From: Pycnopodia helianthoides | Taxonomy: Eukaryota > Echinodermata > Asteroidea > Forcipulatida > Asteriidae | NCBI GenBank assembly: GCA_032158295.1 | Contig: CM063258.1 | Coordinates: 1,508,001 to 1,572,000, forward strand | Direction of reading: 5' to 3' | Length of the DNA: 64,000 nt | Shown here: piece after piece, positions 20,948 through 63,189 of the stretch | Layout of the letters: each line of letters opens with the position of its first letter | How positions within the stretch are numbered: position 1 is the stretch's first letter | Notes under the pieces: generated by a model | Databases searched by the model: none | What the model was told of the DNA's origin: nothing | What the model saw: only the letters and a program-made list of their open reading frames with translations | Translations under genes and position numbers: made by a program

Positions 20948-22029
20948 CCCTCTAGTCCCTGCACCGCCCGAGTTTGCTGAATTTGTTTTAGTTTTCAAGA
21001 CTCTTGCACAAAATTGCTAGAAACTTGGTTCAAATTTTAGAATATACCCAAGGCTTAATAGGCCTATACTGTTTACGAAAACATATGTTTTGACCTTTTC
21101 GTTAATATTGTCATACTAATAATTACAGCTTATTTTAATTCGGCAAGTGATAAGCCCTCTGGGAACAATAGTGCCTCTCGTTAACGGTTAGCGGTCAATT
21201 TTATGGCGGTTATTTTTAGTGCAATACACAATAGACTTTTGTGAAGGCTTTTACGTGGCATCAATTGCTCATACTGATTAATTGCTAAAGCATTACAATT
21301 TTTTACAGTATCATCGTGGTGAAAGACAAATCACATTTTTGGCTACCAATTAGCGTGGTGTTGATGAGAGCCACAATTATGTCATTATCATTAGCGTTAA
21401 CATTTAGCAAAGCAACTTTGAAAGGGGGAAATTAAAAATGATTGTCATTGACTAGACCGATATAGTTCATTTTGATGTTACTTTTATTTCTCCAAATAAA
21501 CACAAGCTGGTGAGCGATTTCTCCTACCGCGTGCACAGTGTACTGCTTTGGGCGGCTGGGCGGTTCAGTGGATGGGTTAAGCATTGGTCCTTGATATTTA
21601 TTGTGCAAGCAGCTCTGTTGTGTTGCCCTGATCTAGTCTGGTTTTATTATTATTGTTTTTTTTTTAAGTCCAGTCGAGTAAATAATTTAACTGAGTTTTC
21701 GTGTTTTACACCCTATGCTATAGTTGTGTACACTGCCGTACAAACTTGCTGGGAAATAATACTCACAGAAACTGGAAACGTGCAAATAGTTTAATCGAAT
21801 TAAATTTTTCACAAAGAAGAGTCGATATCAAAGTATTAAAGCATAAGTATAACTTTTGTTGTATATTTTATTTGATTGTTTTAATATAAAGATCAAACCG
21901 ATGTACATTATTTGTAAAAAAAATCTCTATTAGGTATTGTTTTGAACTGCTCATCGTACAAGGTACAATATATTGTTTTAATAATATTTACAGCAAAAAA
22001 TAAAACCTTGATAATAGACTCCTTGCATT
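20948..22029. other. Intergenic, no feature recognised
   Basis: AT-rich sequence. The short open frames here have no recognisable similarity and no splice context. I see no repeat with a second copy in the window. Confidence 0.35.
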
Positions 22030-22180
22030 GGCCGCCATCTTTGATGAAACGTGCACTCGCATGAAAGGCTATCATTGGCTGAGAGTGGTGCGCTGCGCGT
22101 ACAGCCTGCACGTTTCCATACGGTTTTTCATCAAAGATGGTGGTCAATGACGTCATTTGCAATCCATCTGTAGAGATACT
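22030..22180. repeat. Short inverted-repeat element, copy 2
   Basis: GCCGCCATCTTTGATGAAA at the left and TTTTCATCAAAGATGGTGG at the right form the terminal repeat. The interior matches bases 1-110. A CRE palindrome TGACGTCA at 22148-22155 follows the right arm, in the same place as in copy 1. Confidence 0.7.
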
Positions 22181-23609
22181 TCTGTTTTCAAAAAATATAT
22201 TCGCCTAATACTCATCAATCCAAACAAAATCTACAAAAGTTTGCTAGCTTCAAAACAGAGTGGTAATAATTTTTGCATGGAGCGGGGGGGGGGGGAGGGG
22301 CGGCATGTACAAACAGTTTTCTTTACGTGATTTCCCTCTTCACAAAACATACGTATTCATTTTTAACATCAGGCCTAATCGCTGCTTGCACGGATCCTCG
22401 ACTAGGGCCTCGACTTCATGCTTCATTTGAATTGTATTTATGCGTCTGTTTGGATAAAAGCGTCATTACATTAGCGTTATATAATGCTTCTATTCACTGC
22501 TGTCCTCAATTCGAGGCTCTACACGCAATAGCTGACCGTGCAAAGGGATATTCGCCGAACAAGCTTGGTTTCCATTATGTGGGTGGAAACTTTGGACCAA
22601 CCAAGGCGACTTATCGATGCAACCAATAGGTGGCGCTGTACTTTTGTGCGGGGGCAGGCGAAGCCAAACACGATTTTAAAGTTCATTGCCCCGTCACCCC
22701 CCCAGCGGCCAAAAGAGTTTTCAACAACGGAGGGTAGCGATTACTGAAGTCTATAGGAGTGAACAACAACACGCAGACCGGAGATAACAATCTTCTCGGC
22801 GGATGACACGGTCTCTTCCTGTCCATCAAAACTAAATACAGATTACCCAGAGCTCGACCGGCTTAAGTTCCTTGGCATTATATTCTGTGACACAACGCGG
22901 ACACTCTTGTTATTTCCACCGGGTTGGTAACCTGACCCATGGCATTATCAAGACTAGAAATGCGCATGGGGGAAAATAGAAACAGCATCCTTTAGTGCTC
23001 ACCTGTCGAAGATGTAAAGTCCGGAAAGATTGAACATGATTGCTTTATGCCGCAGGGTGTCTGGACGCTCCCGGTTGACGGTTAATGACAGCAAAGTCTT
23101 CTATAAGCTTAGATTATCGGTGTTTTTTTGTACAGCTCCGAGTGGAGTGTAAGCTTTGCGTTTATGTGTATGTTAACATTGCGACATTTATATATTTTTT
23201 TATAGAGTAAATTTGTTTCCTTCATCTAGTTTTCAATAAACACACCACCCAATAAATCTGTGATTATTATCGATTTAGATGATTTCGTTTTTGTGAAAAC
23301 TTGATCGAAAACAGTTTATGGGTTTTCCAGTGGTTTTGTGCGCGTTCATGAAATATGCAAGCAGTATTGGGGAGGGGGGCACAAGGGGTGGACCATTTTT
23401 TGTAGGGGGGCATTTCTGGCCAATTAAAACTCATTCTGTTTGCATTTCTCTTTAAAACAAGCCCCCTTTCAGTGCTCTGTTTGTGCAATTTACTCTCTTT
23501 TTTAAAAGATAATCTGATGTGACTGTAAAAACAACACTTATTGCTTGCATGTAAATGGAAAAATAGTTTTAAAAACATCGAAACTGTCACACTACAGCTT
23601 ACAAAATGA
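22181..23609. other. Intergenic, no feature recognised
   Basis: It holds a G-run near 22286, low-complexity stretches and short open frames without recognisable similarity. The segment 22360-22740 is less AT-rich than its surroundings and could be an old gene or element fragment, but I cannot name it. Confidence 0.3.
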
Positions 23610-23639
23610 AACATGTTAGGCCTACTCTGGTAATTTTAT

Positions 23640-23735
23640 GGCAAAGTTCAGATTTCAATTGGGGGAGCATCGGAGGAGGGCACTGGGGGCATGTGCCCCC
23701 CCCCCACCCCGCCTAGTTACGCCATAGTGTGCCCG
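23640..23735 (-). repeat. End of a GGCGTAACTAGG-type element with poly-C
   Basis: Minus-strand reading gives CACTATGGCGTAACTAGGCGGGG followed by a long G-run and GCACATGCCCCC. Similar ends lie at 59759-59850 (+). Such GGCGTAGCTAGG ends are common on hAT-like elements of marine invertebrates. Only the terminal part is identifiable. Confidence 0.4.
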
Positions 23736-24189
23736 TGTTTCGGATGGAATTGCTTCTGTTGAGGACAAAAGGGAACATAATAATTAGTGAGTTTTCAGAT
23801 TGAAACTAATTAACTTTTAATTTAGACCAATGCCAATTTTGCTTTAAAACTGCTTTGAATAGCGGTGCTTCGCCAGACTTCTATAATATATTTTTAGTGG
23901 GGTTGGGGGGGGGGGGTTGAATATCGTACAAAAAAAAAAAAAAAAACAACTGTCTATTGCAGCAATTATTACACGATAACAATAATAATGGTAAAGTGGA
24001 GATCGTTTTGCCTGCAAAAGTTTGTTAAAAGTCAAAATAAAGTAATATGCACCAATTGAGCTGTGTGCACAGAATTCACTCAAATGCTCAAAACTCAGTT
24101 TCAGTGTGTTTGAGGGAAAACTTGAGGGCAAGGTGGATGGTTAGGACAACTTGTACTCCCTTGCCCCTAACCCGTCGTACATTCTAAAA

Positions 24190-24505
24190 GCTCCCGGGTC
24201 AAAATTGACCCGGGGTTCCGGGTAGCAAATTTATGTTCTGCAGCACACTCTGGCTACGGAGTCAACAGTTAAGGGATAGGGAAGAACCGCCTATCCCTTA
24301 TAACTGTTGACTCCATAGCCGACGTGTGCTGCAGAAAAAACAAATCGCTTTTAAAACCCGGATTCTGCGTTGAATTTGACCAATTTCTATGCCATTTTGA
24401 CACATATTCCGGTTCATACTGACCCAGAAATGGGTCAGCAGGTGTCACGTGACACAGCACAGATCCGGGTCAATTCCTACCCAGAAGTGTTTACAGTGTA
24501 AAGCT
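24190..24505. repeat. Nested fold-back element
   Basis: The core at 24237-24341 pairs TTCTGCAGCACAC, GGAGTCAACAGTTA and GGGATAGG with their complements (CCTATCCC, TAACTGTTGACTCC, GTGTGCTGCAGAA). Outer phrases CCCGGGTCAAAATTGACCCGG and GATCCGGGTCAATTCC are also related. A hairpin of about 45 base pairs is possible in the core. Confidence 0.7.
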
Positions 24506-24523
24506 GCAGACTGGTTGAGCTGT

Positions 24524-24829
24524 TTAAAGGCACTGGACACTACTGGTAATCACTCAAAATAATTGTTCTCCCTCTGAAGTAACGTAGTTTTTTGAGAAAG
24601 AAGTAATTTCTCAGTAAAATATTTGAATTGATTTTGAGACGTCTCGAAATCAATCTGAAAGCACACAACTTCGTGTGACAAGGATGTTTTCTCTTCCATT
24701 ATTATCTCGCAACTTCGACGACCAATTGAGTTCAAATTTTCACAGGTTTGTTATTTTGTGCATATGTTGAGATACACCAAGTGAGAAGACTGGTCTTTGA
24801 CAATTACCAAAGGTGTCCAGTGTCTTTAA
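24524..24829 (-). repeat. TTAA-flanked MITE (complete)
   Basis: It is bounded by TTAAAGGCACTGGACAC at the left and GTGTCCAGTGTCTTTAA at the right: TTAA on both sides plus a clear inverted repeat. The interior is the family seen at 19206 (reverse orientation here): GGTCTTTGACAATTACC, GATACACCAAGTGAG, CAACTTCGTGTGACAAGG. This is the best-preserved copy for defining the ends. Confidence 0.8.
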
Positions 24830-26213
24830 AAAAAGGCTTAGATTTTGAGTAATTTCGAACGATGTTGAACCACTGTTTCAAGTGATTCATAATTTTTGTA
24901 TTCAATATTATAATGCAGAATTTCACTGACTTGTCTATGTAAACCTGAAAGTGTTATTTTGATGTATATTTGCGTTTAATGAACCTTTTTTTAAACATGG
25001 GCCAATAATTGTTATAGCTCTTAACCGCAGAAGCCAGTCAGTGCCTACGAACCATTCGGTGCTTGCAGGGTTTACGACCACATTAAATGTGTAAGCGACA
25101 AATATTTAGGTCTGTGTCTAAGCTGCCGGTTTCGGCAGTGGATGCTGATCACAGAGGAGGGTTGTTCCGCCGTCGACAGCCAAAAGGGACGGCCATACCT
25201 TGAACACGGCATTACAATCCCCATTAAGGCCCTATATCGTGAATTGCGCACAGGCACAAGCAAAAGCTCTTGTCTACCTGTGATTTTTTTCTCTCGTAAA
25301 AGTGTGTACTTTTATAGAGCCGCAAGTGCCAATTTTTCGCCGCTTCCGGATCATGGAGTTGAGCCCTTGGACGGCACTCGAAGTTCGTTGCAAAATTAAT
25401 CTCGTCCAATTTGCAGAGAGCCAGCGGTTGTATTTGACAGAAGAGATGCGGACCCGAACAGTTTGATTCATGTAGGCGTAAAACATATACATAAGACATT
25501 ATAAGCTCCCCGGAAAAAGAAGAAATTACACAAAATTAAAAACGCAAAAAAAAATACCAAAGTTTAAAAGTGAAACTTAGACTCGAATAAAAAGCCTTGA
25601 TTTGTTGATCAAAGAAAAGTAGTTTTCTGTATTGGTCGTGCTATAATTGTCTTACACTGCATGCATAGACATTTTTGGGGGATGGTTGGTCGTTTTTCGA
25701 TAAATGATTTCTTGTTTTATTCCAAAAGGAACATAAAGGAAAATGACACAGCCGACAGACAACAGATGGCGCTGTTCAACCTACCGGTGATGATCGCATA
25801 ACAATAGCATTCTTACATTGGCTACACCTGATATCGGAGTACAAGCAAAATACACGCATGGTTGATCACCACCAAAGCGTATGGCGCCGTTCGCGTACGG
25901 CACTGAAATCTCACCCATCACCACATTATGATCCTGGTCCTGGAACGATTTCGTCAATCTCAATTAACATAACAAAAGGATCACACAAACCCGTCCCCAC
26001 TCGCCATGATGGGTCACCAGTGACCCAATTCTCAGTTAAATTACCTTGTTTATGACCTCCCCGTTTATCATTTTTGAACCGAGGACCAAGCGGTACAGTT
26101 AGGGTTCCGCTACTCGCCTGGTACCTGAATTTTTCAATTTTGGCTCGGACATCATCACCCTGAGCCAGCCACCATTTATACTGCTTGTTCGTCGCTCCCC
26201 GATAGCAGACATT
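24830..26213. other. 5' flank of the glycine transporter gene
   Basis: It includes a moderately GC-rich stretch (25100-25480) with open frames on both strands but no recognisable protein. The last about 60 bases contain TTTATA near 26174, about 40 bases before the proposed start codon, a possible TATA element. Promoter use is inference. Confidence 0.3.
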
Positions 26214-56311
<30,098 letters not shown>

Positions 56312-56544
56312 GAAAACTCCCCAAAGTGTTTAAAACAGAATCACATCCGCTTTCTCGATGAGTTCTTCGTCACTACAATTAGTTGTTATAGTGACCATGC
56401 ATGCAGCCATTTTTAGTATACACCACTGACTTATTGAGAACAAGTTTTGAGGAGAACGCAAAGCGGCACTTTTGTAATTATTTTAGAACTGATAATTCAA
56501 TACAATATTTTAACACATTTTAAAATGGTCTTCCTCTTTTGGGG

Positions 56545-56930
56545 GTTGAACAAAAGAAAATTGACTAGAGAGGGATTTGAACCTGCAACCTCCAGATTTA
56601 CGTGCTGTTACTCTACTAACTGAGCTATCTACAATCCCGGCCAAAATGCTTGGGCCACCCATTCCTAACGTTACAATAACCATACAATAACCATTCCCTG
56701 TCTCACAATAAACATTCTCTCCCCCGTCCCCCGTCCCCGTCCCCGTCCCCCCGCTCAATGTTGACTGGAACGCAGAAGACCGTGCAACAATGTTCAGAAG
56801 ACTGTGCAACAATGTTCAACATTGAAAGGGGGCAGGGGGGCCCAACGAGATATGGCCGGGATTGTAGTGGTCTCCCTATTTTGTCAATATATTTGTTCGA
56901 GGGGATGCCAGTCAGAAGTCGTGCTACCAT
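56545..56930 (-). repeat. SINE type A, reverse, in the 3' region of the transporter gene
   Basis: GAGAGGGATTTGAACCTGCA (minus-strand B box) and TACTAACTGAGCTATCTAC (A-box side), then C-rich text at 56718-56756, then CTCCCTATTTTGTCAATAT as in the copy at 5531. It begins about 235 bases after the transporter stop codon, so it may be transcribed in its 3' UTR. Confidence 0.5.
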
Positions 56931-57464
56931 ATACCTGTCTGTTTTGGGGCTGAATGGAACAAAGTGGGCTACTCTAGTGACTTGAGCTTGGTCCAAGCTG
57001 CAAGTATTTGCTAATTGAGGCCTAAGGGGTCACCACCTCCGGGTTTCATCTCCATCAAAGTCTTCCAAAAATCAAGAGGTTTTGGGGATCGTAAACTCAT
57101 TTGTTTATTCATGTATTCTTCAAGCTCCGACGCTCAAATTCATGCCTTTTTCGTGCACACTTTATTTGAAGAAATTAAGTGTTATATAGCCTTTTGAATA
57201 TTGAAGATTCTAGATCAGTTTTAATTATGAATAGCTATTTTTTATAGATTCAAGAAAGGTACAAGCTTCTATTGAATGTATTGCACTAACAAATCTGCCA
57301 AATGAAGCATTGTTGCAATCCTAACATTATGCCTATACATCCATCAGCCATGTACAAACAATTTACGCCATGCCTACGATTGTAAAAATTGACATGCCTG
57401 TCTGAGATCCAGATACTGAGTTTTTAGCATTAGATTTAAGCCTACATCCTTACGAACTGTGAAG

Positions 57465-57577
57465 GTGGCAACCTGCTCCTGTGATGTCAGTTGATTTGGG
57501 TCTACAGCCCAAATCAGTTAAGTGTAGCCCTCACCTTGAAGTATCTAACCGGCCTTGTGAGTTAGGCGATACCTCAT
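57465..57577 (+). repeat. SINE type B tail fragment
   Basis: GGTGGCAACCTGCTCCTGTG to GGCCTTGTGAGTTAGGCGAT matches the 3' part of the element at 6711. There is no tRNA head. Confidence 0.6.
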
Positions 57578-58669
57578 AAAAAATATTGTTTTTAAAGAAA
57601 AGTGCGGAGTGCTATTTTGTATGCAACATATTCTATTTGATTGGGTCGTGCCTGAACCATCTTGTGCGTGCAAAGCTCACAACAATTTTTTTTTTCAACA
57701 ATGCACCAGTGCCTTTAACATTGAAAATTAGAAGTTCACCTTCATTAATCTTTCTTAGAGTAAAGGGAATTGCAAAGTAGTTGTACATATTTAAATGATC
57801 TTAATTGAACTTGATGTTTGTTTTTTTGTATTCATAACTAATTAGTGCCTTGTGATTTTTAACTTTTATGGAGAGCAGTTTTCAAAAACAAAAATATTTT
57901 TATCAACATTTGTATGATGTATTGGAGTCACCAAAGCAGTGAAGTGTACATGTCGTGAACTGGGCGCTGATCCCACAGGGGATGATGGGCGGTGATTCCA
58001 GGGGATGATGGGGGGCGGGGTCGGGGTTTGGGAGGGGTCACATCAGTCTTGAGGTGTATTTTTTTCAAAATGAACTTGCCTCGATGACAATCATCACTGT
58101 AAAATGACTGTTTTAGAGGGCGTTACAATTTGATGTTACAAACACTGCATCTACCAGTATATCTGATTGCATTGTGCTCAGAATTGCTATTCTGTATTGT
58201 TAGCACATGGGACCAAAACACCCTCAGTGTTCCCCTGCTCCGTACCCTCTTTTCTCCGTACCCTCTTCCCTCCGTCCCCTCCAATTTTGTTTTCAAATCA
58301 TGCCAAGGAATCACTGCTTGGTAAGTAATCTCTCGATTGACAGAATAAATCAGAATATTTATGGTATTGGACAACGAACTATATAATATAATGATATATA
58401 TTTATATAAAGTTTTGGAGAATAATCAGTCTTCTTGACTAAGCTGAATGTAATGGTGATAGTTGCACCATTTAGTACAAAGTATTTTTTATGATGAATAT
58501 TATACATATATATATTTTGGTAGACCCAATATTTTCAGCAAGATATTCTCAAATAAATGATATTTGGGAAAAGCAAGATTTCAGTCACATTATTATACAA
58601 GGCAAAAGTGTGATATTTTTACTTGATGGAATTATTGCATCCACGATAAAGAATATCGTGTTGGTTTTA
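57578..58669. other. Intergenic, no feature recognised
   Basis: AT-rich sequence with a G-rich block at 57960-58040 (GGGGATGATGGG repeated twice). There is no gene and no repeat with another clear copy in this window. Confidence 0.35.
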
Positions 58670-58800
58670 CACTGATGTGTTATCAGCACTGTAAATATAC
58701 TCAGTGCTTTCGGAGTCCTGGGGTGGGGGGGGGGGGGAAATCCACAGGCTGTACTACTCTGGTGGGATTTGAACCTACAGTACAAGTAAGATACATTAAC
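58670..58800 (-). repeat. SINE type D, decayed
   Basis: CACTGTAAATATACTCAGTG, a G-run, then ACTCTGGTGGGATTTGAACC, a mutated form of the minus-strand B box seen at 45908 and 49498. The tRNA-like head is mostly gone. Confidence 0.45.
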
Positions 58801-59758
58801 TGTATTTTGGCAGGAACTTTATGTTGGGGGATGGAAGCAGGTCAAATCAGACTCCCCAGCCAACCTCTTTCCCCCCCCCTAAAAAAAAAAAAAAAATAAA
58901 TAAATAAACAAGTAGTTTGCTTGCTTGCCACTCAAAAGAAAATGCTTGTTGTACCCATGAAGGAGGTTCCTCCACAACCTTGTACCACGAGCACCGCACC
59001 ATATTGATACCTCTTGTTACGATCAAGCATTTCTTGGAAAGAAAGACAGTGGCGCGGCTAGATCGCACACCACTGGGAATGAGGTTGGTTCCTCTACTTC
59101 CGCCATGAAAACGTCTCTGCTGATTTTCTAAGCAAATAATTGTCAAATATTAGTGTTTTATACTAAACAGCCTTAACAAATTTGGCCCAGCCAAGTCATC
59201 TCATTTCGTAAGCCTCAAGAAAATTTATTATTTTTTTAAAGAGTGCATTATCAATGTGCACTTAACATTTCCCTCTTGTACAACATTTCCTTTTGTACAC
59301 AATAATGTAATGTATCTTCTATAATGATTTTGTGTGTGCACCAGAACAGGGATAAGTTGCCAATATGTATATTTTAGGACAAGTTTTTTGTGTGAATTTA
59401 ATTGCATTCCAATATTAATCGTTAATGTTTCTGTACATTTCAGATAATTTGTTTATCAATACTGGAAATTCTTATACTGTAAATTATGAAATTATTACTT
59501 CTCAATTTATAATGTTTAGTTTTCATTCTGTTTGTTTTCAACTTAAGCCTGTGTCCAAATCAAGCGGCTCTGTCTAATATGGCTTTGGCTACAATTCCAC
59601 AAGCTAAATGATTACATGACCTCATCAGCAATCCGGCCATGAGGCATAGCCATAGCCATTGCCGAAGTTGTCAAGCCGGACTCGGCCTTAATTATGTTGT
59701 GTGTTTGAATTGATTTTTGTCAGTGTGCTGCCATTTTGTCTTTTCTCACTTATATCAA

Positions 59759-59850
59759 TGCAGTGGTGTAGCCAAGGGGGCATAGATGGGAGGGGGGACC
59801 CTCTCAAATTTCCTGTGCCCCCCCCCCACCTGTGCACCATCCCCCACCCC
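59759..59850 (+). repeat. Terminal fragment of a GTGTAGCC-type element
   Basis: GCAGTGGTGTAGCCAAGGGG followed by GGGGACC and TGTGCCCCCCCCC runs. It is related to the end at 23640-23735. Only the end is recognisable. Confidence 0.35.
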
Positions 59851-59959
59851 CCTCCCCCAAATTAAGATACATGTAGTACCCTCAACAAAAGGACAGGAAA
59901 ACAGTGGAAATAACAAAATATGGCCCTTTGGACCCCACTGAGTCAATATAATAATAATA

Positions 59960-60285
59960 ATAAGGGAGGCTAATCATCCTTACTCGCAGCTGAGAAGCTG
60001 AATTGCAAAAGACGTGCTACAAGTTCAAGTTGCAGGCATGCGAGGGCGCCTGTGGCAGCCAGCCACATCGACCCATTATGAACATGGAGCACAGCGTGAG
60101 ATTGAAAGTGTTTGATTTACAGAGGAAGAACGAAGCCCATGTAAGCCCAGAGAAAAAAAATTGTGGCATGGGATAGAACCAACGACAACTATACTCACAT
60201 ATGGCCTTGCCCGGGAATCGAACCATGCATGGTCACATTGGTGAGAGGCGAGCGCTTTACGCACCACAACCACCTCCAGCCCCCC
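59960..60285 (-). repeat. tRNA-derived SINE type E, reverse orientation
   Basis: It starts GGGAGGCTAATCATCCTTAC. At the right the minus-strand B box is GGTTCGATTCCC and the A-box side reads GCGTAAAGCGCTCGCCTC. A fragment of this family is inserted in the element at 28578. Confidence 0.6.
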
Positions 60286-60895
60286 CCCCCCTCATCACAT
60301 ACACAGTGAAAACACTAAAAATGGCTATACAGCTGTAGGCTACCAAAACCAAACGGGTTAGGAATGAAGAAAATAGACTGGCCCTTTTTTAGCGTGATTG
60401 ACCTATTGCTACATCACACATGGAACATGGGACTTGACAAAGATGGCAGCAGTGTGACAGAGGTCTACTGTACTAATTTATCATATCATAATCATTTATA
60501 ATAGCAAACTTGCACATTTCTATTACTTTTTTTTCTCTTCAAATCACAACTTTTATTCACTGTCAGTTTGTTTTTTCAATGTTTAAATATAATCATCATG
60601 TTTAGGTGAGCAGATGAATTTTTTTCAACATTAAGCTCATTTCAAAATCTCCAAGTCCATGTATGTGAACTTTAAAACAATATTCCTTTTTTAGGGCCCA
60701 ATTTGATTGAGCTCAAACTTTGCAAAAAAAAATAAACAGTCAATAAATTGAAATCAACATAATAATGTTTTTAAAAAACCAGTGCAAAGTACAACACATA
60801 ATATGATTTTTGGCTTGTAAAGTATGTTTCTGCTGAATAGAGTTGCACTATGTTGTAAATGTATTGACATTTTGGGGATGGAAGTGGAAGTTTCC
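60286..60895. other. Intergenic, no feature recognised
   Basis: AT-rich. A short GGGCCCAATTTGATTGAGC near 60694 recalls the GGGCCCAATTTCAT fold-back family, but no second arm is seen. Confidence 0.3.
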
Positions 60896-61237
60896 TTAAA
60901 GCAAATGTACAACAATGGTAAATGTCAAAGACCAGTATCCACCATTGATGTGATCCAACATTTACATAAAATAACAAACCTGTGAAAGTTTAAGCTAAAT
61001 CAGTCATCGGAGTCACGAGAAAACAGTAAAAAAAACTCCCTTCTGTTTTTTCACTGAATTTAAAACATCGGATTTTATCACCAGTTTTACTAATTTCCTA
61101 AAAAAATATAGCATTTCAAGCAAAACTATTTCAATGGAAGTTTTCCACCATGACCATCTTTAAACCATTTAAGTTATATATGCAAATCTGTGAACATTTA
61201 TATTTTCAACCTTACCAATGTTGTACACCCCCTTTAA
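60896..61237 (+). repeat. TTAA-flanked MITE, divergent subfamily
   Basis: TTAAAGCAAATGTACAACAA at the left, TTGTACACCCCCTTTAA at the right. The interior shares GTCAAAGACCAGTATCC and AACAAACCTGTGAAAG with the 19206 family, but the 3' half is different, linking it to the element at 1342. Confidence 0.7.
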
Positions 61238-61249
61238 CGGTTTGGCCCA

Positions 61250-61440
61250 GTGGTAAATTCTGAGAAGAGTTTCGTCAACCCCAACCGAAAAGAGCAACGT
61301 TAAAAGAGTTCTTTTTAAATGTAACTATAATGAGAGGTTTGGTTCTGAAAAGAACCGGTGGTTAACGAGCATCGGGTCGTTAACCACCTGTTGTCACCGC
61401 AAACCTCTCCTAGTTATACTTCCACCATGCAAAGCTTTAA
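61250..61440. repeat. Probable Penelope-like element fragment 3
   Basis: GGTTCTGAAAAGAACCGGTG, a GTTAACGA/TCGTTAAC palindrome, CACCGCAAACCTCTCC and CCACCATGCAAAGC match phrases in the fragment at 46560. No hammerhead-like core is visible here. Confidence 0.35.
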
Positions 61441-61447
61441 ATCCCAC

Positions 61448-61810
61448 TTAAAGGCCATATGTACACTATTGGTAGGATCGAAAAACACAAATGTTCACAG
61501 ATTCACACATAACTTACATGAATTAAAGTAAGTAATGGTAGAAAGGGTTCCTTAAAATATTTCTGTCTAAAATGCTATCGTTTCTGAGAAATAAGTAAAA
61601 CAATAGTTTTTATCACGTGTGATAAAAACTTGATGTTTAAAAAAACAAAAAACACATAAGGTCTCTTTTCACTATTTTCTCGTGACCTCGATGACCAATG
61701 TGAGCTCAAACTTTCCCAGGTTTTTGTTTATGCATATGTTGAATCACACAAAACATGAACACTGTTGCGACTATTTTGTCAGCTCTACCAATCCTGTATA
61801 ATACCTTTAA
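61448..61810 (+). repeat. TTAA-flanked MITE, divergent subfamily
   Basis: TTAAAGGCCATATGTACAC at the left and TGTATAATACCTTTAA at the right. The inner text (ACTATTTTCTCGTGACCTCG, GAGCTCAAACTTTCCCAGG) matches the element at 1342-1711. An internal ATCACGTGTGAT palindrome lies near 61613. Confidence 0.7.
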
Positions 61811-62489
61811 ATGTAACTAATTATATTTTTTGCAGCATTTTGCTTAAAAAATTTTGGAAGTTGGCGAACAATGTGTCTGCCCTCTATATAGTCATTTTCA
61901 AATTCAAATTTCCTCATACAGTTGGATTTTTTCCCTTCTCGGGGCTTATAAGTGATTTAGAATTGGAGGAATGAGAGTTTGCAAATTTGATATTAATTTT
62001 TTTTTTTTTACATTCGATGCTCAAATGACTTATTTAAGTGGGGGACAATAAATTCTGTAAGTATTGATACAGATTTTGCATTTTCAATAAAATAAATACA
62101 GCTCTTGGTACAACTTCTGTGATTTTAAATGTTGTTTGTTGGTTTGGGTTAGTTTTGTGTTGTCGCTTTTAATTCGCTGTTATTAACCGCTTCGAAAAGG
62201 GCATCTTTTAGAAGGGCATCCTTTTCAAAATGACGGAAGAACTTTTTACTGTGATGAGCTCGTGCAACAATGACACTATACAGAATTAGAAGATTATTTT
62301 GTTTTACCCTTTCACCGATGCACTGTATACTCGGTACTTCCCCGAGTTTTTTGAAAACAAAACCCAAATAATCTTCTTTATCCCCGGTGCAAATTTAACA
62401 TCTATTAAAAATGACATAATGTAATAACTATTTTACTTTGTGATGAAAGTAAGTACTGATTAAATTAGAACAATCCGGCCTAAAATTTC
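61811..62489. other. Intergenic, mostly unassigned
   Basis: There is no gene. CACTGTATACTCGGTACTTCC near 62320 is a leftover of the SINE type D body. Confidence 0.3.
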
Positions 62490-63001
62490 AGCTCAAGTCC
62501 CAGCGGCGGCGCTAATGGGCAAATTCCCCCCAGTTATTTGTTTTCCCCCCCCCAGTTTTGCCCCCTCCCCAAGTTTTTTCCCCGATGGCGGAAATTGAGT
62601 TTAATCCCAAACCATTGCACCCAATTTGTTACAATGTTGTTTGCGCTGTAAATAATAACCTCAATTTCATCCATCATAATTAGCTGGCACCATCAAAAAA
62701 GCCCAATACACTTTCCATCTCCGGCAATGTGGATTTATTTATCTGTACAAGCTTTTAGAAACTTGCTATAAATAGAAATGCATTGTCTGCCCAAAACCGT
62801 AAGTAGCCATTGTACACGCAGCTTGCACAACACGTCACATTCACATAGTGCAAAATCTTATTTCTGGAGTGAATTGTAGGCTTATACAGTACATTATATA
62901 GACTTTTGTTTTCCCCCCTAAATTTAAGTTTGTCCCCCCTCTTGCCCACTCCCCTCCCCCCCCCCAGATTAACAGGTCTGGTGCCGCCGCTGTTAAGTCC
63001 C
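62490..63001. repeat. Element with GC-rich inverted ends and poly-C tracts
   Basis: CTCAAGTCCCAGCGGCGGCGC at the left and GGTGCCGCCGCTGTTAAGTC at the right are inverted repeats about 500 bases apart. Poly-C runs lie just inside both ends. The interior is AT-rich with no open frame. The family is unknown. Confidence 0.5.
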
Positions 63002-63189
63002 ATCTTGGAGTCGGTAGTAACACTTTCTCTATGGTAGTAATGTTAGGGAGAGCTGGGGGAGTAAGGTTTAATAGAAAATAAAAACTCCATTGCACTTTAT
63101 TCCCAATAAACACCATTTCTTCCCGGTTTTCTTCATTCTATTTTCGACAAACTTATTCCTTATCTAGTCAAGTTCACAGTTTTAGGGAA

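Noticed and set aside
22273..22747. Open frames of 118 and 69 codons on the plus strand
   Set aside because: No recognisable domain, composition or splice support, and they start next to a G homopolymer of uncertain length.
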